11,085 bases of DNA, taken from positions 1 through 11,085 of the forward strand of contig PJAB01001988.1 in NCBI GenBank assembly GCA_002887195.1, given 5' to 3'. The stretch comes from Chrysochromulina parva (Eukaryota > Haptophyta > Prymnesiales > Chrysochromulinaceae). Below, piece by piece: positions 7,276 through 11,085 of the stretch. Position 1 is the stretch's first letter. Each line of letters begins with the position of its first letter. The notes under the pieces were generated by a model, which was given only the letters and a program-made list of their open reading frames with translations, ran no database searches and was not told the origin of the DNA. The translations under genes and the position numbers were made by a program.

Positions 7276-10200
7276 TTAAAGATTGCTTTCTTCAGTAGTA
7301 ACTGCGATGAGAGATGTATCAGACAGATGCATCGCCACTGGCAGCGACGAAGCCGATGGAATTGTGGACAGCTTCGGGCCATCTCGTGGCGCTGGCTGAG
7401 GGCTATAAAAAGAGCCCCTGAGCGCATGAAGCACATCGTCCGGAATCTCTGCGACGACCTGCCGTTCGGGGCGTGCGATGTAGTCGCTCTTGACTGATGG
7501 TGCCCAGTCCCACCTCCGCACGGTCTTCGGGGAAGTATCGTTAACCTTATTCAACTGGGTAACGTCCGTCGGCGCCTTCGGCCTCGTCGATCCCATCGGC
7601 ATCGGCATCGAGGGCACCTTCGGCTGCAGGACCGTCGGCATTTGGGGAAGCCCTCCCCAGCTTCTCGACAATGGGATTTTCCCCTTCCCGGAGGGCGGCA
7701 GCTTGGGAAGCTTGTCTGTGGAGACATTGGAGGTGCTCAATTTCAAGATCGTGTCTACTCGGCCGTCGCCCGTAGTGTCGATCGCGATGTGGTCGGCCTT
7801 GCCATCACCCACGGTGTCCACAGGAAGCGAGACCACCGTATCGACGTCAGGGCCAACGTCGCCCGGTTGAGCAGCGATAAGCGTGTCGACGATCCCGTCG
7901 CCCGTAGTGTCGATCGCGATGTGGTCGGCGATGCCAGACCCTTTGGTGTCCACGTAAATGCGGCGCGCAGTCGCCGAGGACGAGTTTGGGACAGGTTTCA
8001 GCCCTGGCAATGCGTTCGCCTTTGGGCGGCGCAGGACAGTGTCCGGGTGTCCGTCGTTGGTCGTGTCGACAACGATAGTGGTGCTACCGTCGCTGGTGGA
8101 GGAAATCACTCCCGCTCGTACATTCGACCAACGCAGCCGGCTCTCCATGTCCTTGAAGCGCTCCTCCGCCTTCGCACGCTGGGCAAGGAGCCTCGTGAGG
8201 GTTTCCAGCACGGCCTGCGGGTCCTGGCGCTTCCCATCGAAGAGGAGGCCACGGCGCAAGCGCAGCTCATCCTCGGCCAGGATTGAGAAGAGGAGAGTAT
8301 CGGCCTCGGCTGGCGAGAGGAGGCCGTGGCCGATCATGTCGTGCACGTGGTGGGTAATGCTCGAAGTCAGTTTGGCAGCGAGCTGCCACGCACGCACGGC
8401 CGCAAATAGGTTGCGCTCAGTGTACCCAGCGTGCTCAGCAGCGACGTTCTCGGCATCGCCATCGAGAGCCCTCAAGAAATTCCTCAAGAAGCGCCTTGCC
8501 TCCGCTACCGCCAGCTTGGACTCGGCCACGCACTGTGCCACCTCTGGGCGACTCACGTCAGCGTCCACGACGTTCAACGTTTCCTCCAGCACCTTCTGCA
8601 CGCGCTCATGAGCAAGGATGAAGGAGCGTAGCGTGAAGAGGGAGTGGCCTTCAAACGCCCTCAGACGATGCACCAACAGCTGCCTGCCCCAAGTGCTTTT
8701 GGCGAGCGCGGGCGCGAAGCACTTGAGCAAAGGCACGTTGAATATTTTCGTCACCAGAAACCTCCAGTCGTAGATAGGGACACCTAGATTGTCCATCGCG
8801 ACGTCGATGGACTGGGCGAGATCCAGCGAGACGCCTCCTGGCAGGATCGCCTCATCAACCATCGCAGAGTACTCTCCCTTCAGCCGTTGGAGTTGGACGA
8901 AGCGCACGAGTAGGAGCCGCTCCGAGTGTCCCTTCTCCGCGGAAGCGTCCTCCTTCTCCAAGCCCGTATTGATCGCCCGTAATACTGGCAAGAGCGTATC
9001 CGCTCTCTTCAGTGTTCTGGATCCAACGGCCTTGAGCAACATGGCGCGTTCAGCCTCTTGCAACTGCGCGCCGCTCTGCTGCTTCCACGCGTCCTGCTTG
9101 ATCGCATTCGCGAGAAATGAGAGCGTACCAACTACCTTTGCGTCCGAATCGGAAGACGCCCCAAAAGCCCACTCGGGGTTTTGGCGGAGCCTGAGGAACT
9201 TCTCGAGTCCGTGCGTGTGGACGTGGCGTGCGATATCCTTGAGGAGATTCTTCTTGGTCTCGGAGACCTTGGCGACGCCGAGAGCACGCAGCAGGGGTGG
9301 CGAAAGCGGCGCGTTGATAACCATGGTAAGCAACACGACGCCAGCCACATGCAAGAGTACCAGCTTTCCGGTGCGGTCCTTGCCCATTGAGGTCAGATCG
9401 GCACTCATCTGAAGGGCGAGGGCGATGCCGACCCCGCCGCGAAGCCCGCCAAAGGAGCATAAGATTGCATTGGACACGGTCAGTCCCCAACCCATGGTTC
9501 GAAGCAGCGGAAGGAAGAAGAAAATGGTGACGAACCGAATGAGGACGCACGTGACGTACGTGACCAACACCCACGGGAGGTCCGAATAGCAGATGCCAAG
9601 AGTTTCGTAATCCGGAGCACCTGGAAGACTCATCTCCTCGCCGCAGTCTCTGACCGTGAAGATGGCGCCCGCAACAATGAGACCCACGAGAACGAAGAAC
9701 ACCGTGAGGAACATCCATTCGATGCTGTGCCAAACATGCAGCATGTGCGTCTTGTCGGCGATGATTGGCCATGCCGTCCCTGCCAGCAAAAGGGACATGA
9801 CGACCACGGCGATCACGCCAGAGACGCCCATAACTGAGCTCTCTCCCAGGAAAAAGCACGCGTAAACCCCCAAGACAGTGATGCCGACTTGGATCGTGCT
9901 GTCGCCGTCGGAAACCCGACGTGAAACGAGCGAGAGCCAGCAATACAGGACAACGTAGAAGGCGACACCGAGGGCCACAGCCCCGAGGATGAGCTGAGCC
10001 AACACCCCGATGACTTGCCCGGCGTCGACTCCCGCCGCCTGGTTTGGGTTCGCCCACGCATTTTTGTATATCTTGAAGAAGATAGTGTACAGCACAATCG
10101 AGGTGCCGTCGTTGAACAACGATTCGCCGGCGACGATCGCCGTGACAGAGGCGGGGGCACCGAGCTCCTTGAGCATCGTGAGGACTGCGACCGTGTCCGT

Positions 10201-10764
10201 GCAAGCCAGCACTGCACCGAAAGTGCATGACAGCATCCAGTCCCAGTGATACGGCAGCGCGAACGTGCATACCAGGGCTTGGAGGATCGATACGACGACG
10301 ATGCCTGGGAAGGCGAGGATGAAGGTCTGGCCGATGGTGCGCTTCACCACGTGCCAGTCCATGCTGATGCAGTCCGCGAAGAGCAGCGGGGGCAGGAAGA
10401 TGTGAAGAATGAGTCTGCCAGAGATGCCTCCCAAGCGAACGAGCGATTCATGGAAGCCAACGTCAATTTTAGCGTGGCCGGCGAGAATGGTGCGGTTGTC
10501 GAGGATCCACAAGAGCATGCCGAAGACGAGCAGCGCCGGGGAGTAGGGGAGCCAATGGCAGTAGCGCGCCGAGAAGTGCGAGATGATGCAGCCGCCCAGA
10601 AACGAGACGATGATGAACAAGATCACATTATTCGAAGTGTCGTTGGGCCATTTGTGGCTTCCGGGCACGGAGCCCGAACCCGAATCGGTGAGGTTCATGG
10701 TGGCCGGAGCCCCAACCACCCCGGCAGCCATGAGGGTCCAGAGCGTCAGCGACCCCGGCTGCAT
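7276..10764 (-). CDS. CPA1 Na+/H+ exchanger, SOS1/NHX7-8 type, with C-terminal DTTGDG repeats (1162 aa)
   Basis: The frame reads from ATG at 10764, its first ATG, to TAA at 7278-7276. It stays open upstream to a stop at 10986-10984 with no other ATG, only a GTG at 10869; ATG 10764 has G at -3. The product is a monovalent cation/proton antiporter. Residues 6-22 form a likely signal peptide or first helix, followed by possible N-glycosylation sites NLT 24 and NDT 41. About twelve membrane helices span ~46-490. Key motifs are HIFLPPLLFA (121-130), TDT (189-191) where most relatives have TDP, ESLFNDG (214-220) with the Asn-Asp pair N218/D219 typical of electroneutral exchangers, and GGLRGG (439-444) with conserved Arg442. 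Residues ~505-880 are a long helical cytoplasmic region resembling the one after the SOS1 membrane domain, including MVDEAI, YDWRFL and ESKLAVAEARRFL. No cyclic-nucleotide-binding or voltage-sensor domain is seen. Instead, five DTTGDG motifs follow (900-1007), then a Pro/Ser/Lys-rich tail. Plasma-membrane location is inferred. GC is lower than in the ARM gene. Confidence 0.92.
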   Translation of the reverse strand: MQPGSLTLWTLMAAGVVGAPATMNLTDSGSGSVPGSHKWPNDTSNNVILFIIVSFLGGCIISHFSARYCHWLPYSPALLVFGMLLWILDNRTILAGHAKIDVGFHESLVRLGGISGRLILHIFLPPLLFADCISMDWHVVKRTIGQTFILAFPGIVVVSILQALVCTFALPYHWDWMLSCTFGAVLACTDTVAVLTMLKELGAPASVTAIVAGESLFNDGTSIVLYTIFFKIYKNAWANPNQAAGVDAGQVIGVLAQLILGAVALGVAFYVVLYCWLSLVSRRVSDGDSTIQVGITVLGVYACFFLGESSVMGVSGVIAVVVMSLLLAGTAWPIIADKTHMLHVWHSIEWMFLTVFFVLVGLIVAGAIFTVRDCGEEMSLPGAPDYETLGICYSDLPWVLVTYVTCVLIRFVTIFFFLPLLRTMGWGLTVSNAILCSFGGLRGGVGIALALQMSADLTSMGKDRTGKLVLLHVAGVVLLTMVINAPLSPPLLRALGVAKVSETKKNLLKDIARHVHTHGLEKFLRLRQNPEWAFGASSDSDAKVVGTLSFLANAIKQDAWKQQSGAQLQEAERAMLLKAVGSRTLKRADTLLPVLRAINTGLEKEDASAEKGHSERLLLVRFVQLQRLKGEYSAMVDEAILPGGVSLDLAQSIDVAMDNLGVPIYDWRFLVTKIFNVPLLKCFAPALAKSTWGRQLLVHRLRAFEGHSLFTLRSFILAHERVQKVLEETLNVVDADVSRPEVAQCVAESKLAVAEARRFLRNFLRALDGDAENVAAEHAGYTERNLFAAVRAWQLAAKLTSSITHHVHDMIGHGLLSPAEADTLLFSILAEDELRLRRGLLFDGKRQDPQAVLETLTRLLAQRAKAEERFKDMESRLRWSNVRAGVISSTSDGSTTIVVDTTNDGHPDTVLRRPKANALPGLKPVPNSSSATARRIYVDTKGSGIADHIAIDTTGDGIVDTLIAAQPGDVGPDVDTVVSLPVDTVGDGKADHIAIDTTGDGRVDTILKLSTSNVSTDKLPKLPPSGKGKIPLSRSWGGLPQMPTVLQPKVPSMPMPMGSTRPKAPTDVTQLNKVNDTSPKTVRRWDWAPSVKSDYIARPERQVVAEIPDDVLHALRGSFYSPQPAPRDGPKLSTIPSASSLPVAMHLSDTSLIAVTTEESNL
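7763..7797. repeat. 35-bp exact direct repeat, copy 1 (copy 2 at 7895-7929)
   Basis: Positions 7763-7797 and 7895-7929 are identical over 35 bases, 132 bp apart, which is exactly 44 codons. Both encode the ADHIAIDTTGDG core in the exchanger tail. Identity at third codon positions points to a recent in-frame duplication or gene conversion. Confidence 0.9.
7895..7929. repeat. 35-bp exact direct repeat, copy 2
   Basis: This is the second copy of 7763-7797. It encodes the shared core of motifs 2 and 3, where copy 1 encodes that of motifs 4 and 5. Confidence 0.9.
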
Positions 10765-11085
10765 GGCAACTGGGGCGATCGCGTCCCAACGACAGACGTG
10801 CGCTGGGCCAGTCAGCAGCAGGTTGCAGGCCTGATGGGAGTCGTCGGCAGGGGGATGGCTAAGTTCCACAGGACGTCTGGAAGGATTTATGAAATGTGAG
10901 ATTCGGATTTGTTGGGTCTCTGAATGTCGGATCCTGCGCGCGCGAACGAAGAGAGCGGCCGGAACTTCCGCGACAACGAAGATTTATCTATCGTGTTAGC
11001 GCACTAGCTTTCTGGACGACCTATCTTATCCTTAGCATAGCTCGAAGAGCGCTCCGCGCTCTTTCTCACCGGAAGTTCACACTTC
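10765..11085. other. 5' flank of the exchanger gene (leader and probable promoter)
   Basis: No gene is seen here. The exchanger's frame stays open from 10983 to its ATG at 10764 without an upstream ATG, so the 5' leader probably occupies part of this stretch. An upstream exon or a non-ATG start in the open part cannot be excluded. No TATA box at a convincing distance was found. A nine-base inverted repeat (GAACTTCCG at 10962-10970, CGGAAGTTC at 11070-11078) spans about 100 bases and may be chance. Confidence 0.5.
11045..11063. other. Perfect GC-rich hairpin upstream of the exchanger gene
   Basis: AAGAGCGC (11045-11052) and GCGCTCTT (11056-11063) are perfect complements around a three-base loop, giving an eight-base-pair stem. 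It lies about 280 bases upstream of the exchanger ATG and near the window edge. It could be a binding site for a dimeric regulator, a structured RNA end of a neighbouring gene, or chance. Confidence 0.4.

Larger units (their letters stand above)
7741..8067 (-). repeat. Five DTTGDG-type acidic motifs coded in the exchanger tail (residues 900-1008)
   Basis: The motif is roughly D-T-x-G-D-G-x-x-D-x-[IV]. Copies start at residues 900 (DTTNDGHPDTVL), 939 (DTKGSGIADHIA), 952 (DTTGDGIVDTLI), 983 (DTVGDGKADHIA) and 996 (DTTGDGRVDTIL). Copies 2+3 and 4+5 form two 44-residue modules. The DxxGDGxxD pattern resembles calcium-binding loops of the EF-hand, dockerin and thrombospondin type 3 kinds, so calcium binding is plausible but not shown. 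I cannot name a specific family for it. Confidence 0.85.

Noticed and set aside
6916..7497. Plus-strand frame of 193 codons
   Set aside because: It runs antisense into the conserved end of the exchanger gene, has no recognisable motif, and its composition is random.
9050..10270. 406-codon minus-strand frame overlapping the exchanger
   Set aside because: It is a shifted frame of the exchanger gene. The in-frame exchanger reading shows all the transporter motifs.
10767..10869. GTG at 10869 as the exchanger start, adding 35 residues
   Set aside because: GTG starts are a bacterial habit. The gene is eukaryotic, the first ATG is at 10764 with G at -3, and the ATG start gives a plausible N-terminal signal or membrane helix followed by glycosylation sites.

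Overview
The window looks like nuclear DNA of a GC-rich, intron-poor unicellular eukaryote. A photosynthetic protist is my best guess (haptophyte, pelagophyte or a related lineage), but this is inference and not a firm placement. The evidence is as follows. A tRNA gene has internal Pol III A and B boxes, no encoded CCA and a T-run terminator. Two very long single-exon reading frames (about 1717 and 1162 codons) encode proteins of eukaryotic architecture. Genes are separated by roughly 1 kb of non-coding DNA, and no operon-like packing is seen.

Layout. Positions 1-806 are non-coding: an AT-rich and CA-rich stretch, then a striking polypurine tract (543-810) built from GGGAAA-like units. A tRNA-Pro gene lies on the minus strand (807-878), with its T-run terminator (793-805) at the edge of that tract. 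On the plus strand, 1111-6264 encodes a 1717-residue armadillo-repeat protein with an EF-hand segment inserted between repeats. Positions 6265-7275 are a gene-free gap between two convergent genes. On the minus strand, 10764-7276 encodes a CPA1-family Na+/H+ exchanger of the SOS1/NHX7-8 type. Its distal C-terminus carries five copies of a DTTGDG-type motif, part of which arose by a recent 132-bp in-frame duplication. The last ~320 bases are the 5' side of the exchanger gene, with one compact GC-rich hairpin.

How the genes relate. They are independent transcription units and nothing shows that they share a pathway. The ARM protein is probably an intracellular scaffold with a calcium-binding EF-hand. 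The exchanger would move Na+ or K+ against H+ across a membrane. Both carry acidic DxDxDG-like motifs, so calcium could bear on each, but that is only inference. I found no defence system, CRISPR array, mobile element, viral gene or toxin gene. The most interesting points are the exchanger's tail, where a DTTGDG repeat block sits where plant SOS1 has its cyclic-nucleotide-binding-like domain, the EF-hand within the ARM solenoid, and a tRNA-Pro with C instead of U at position 33.
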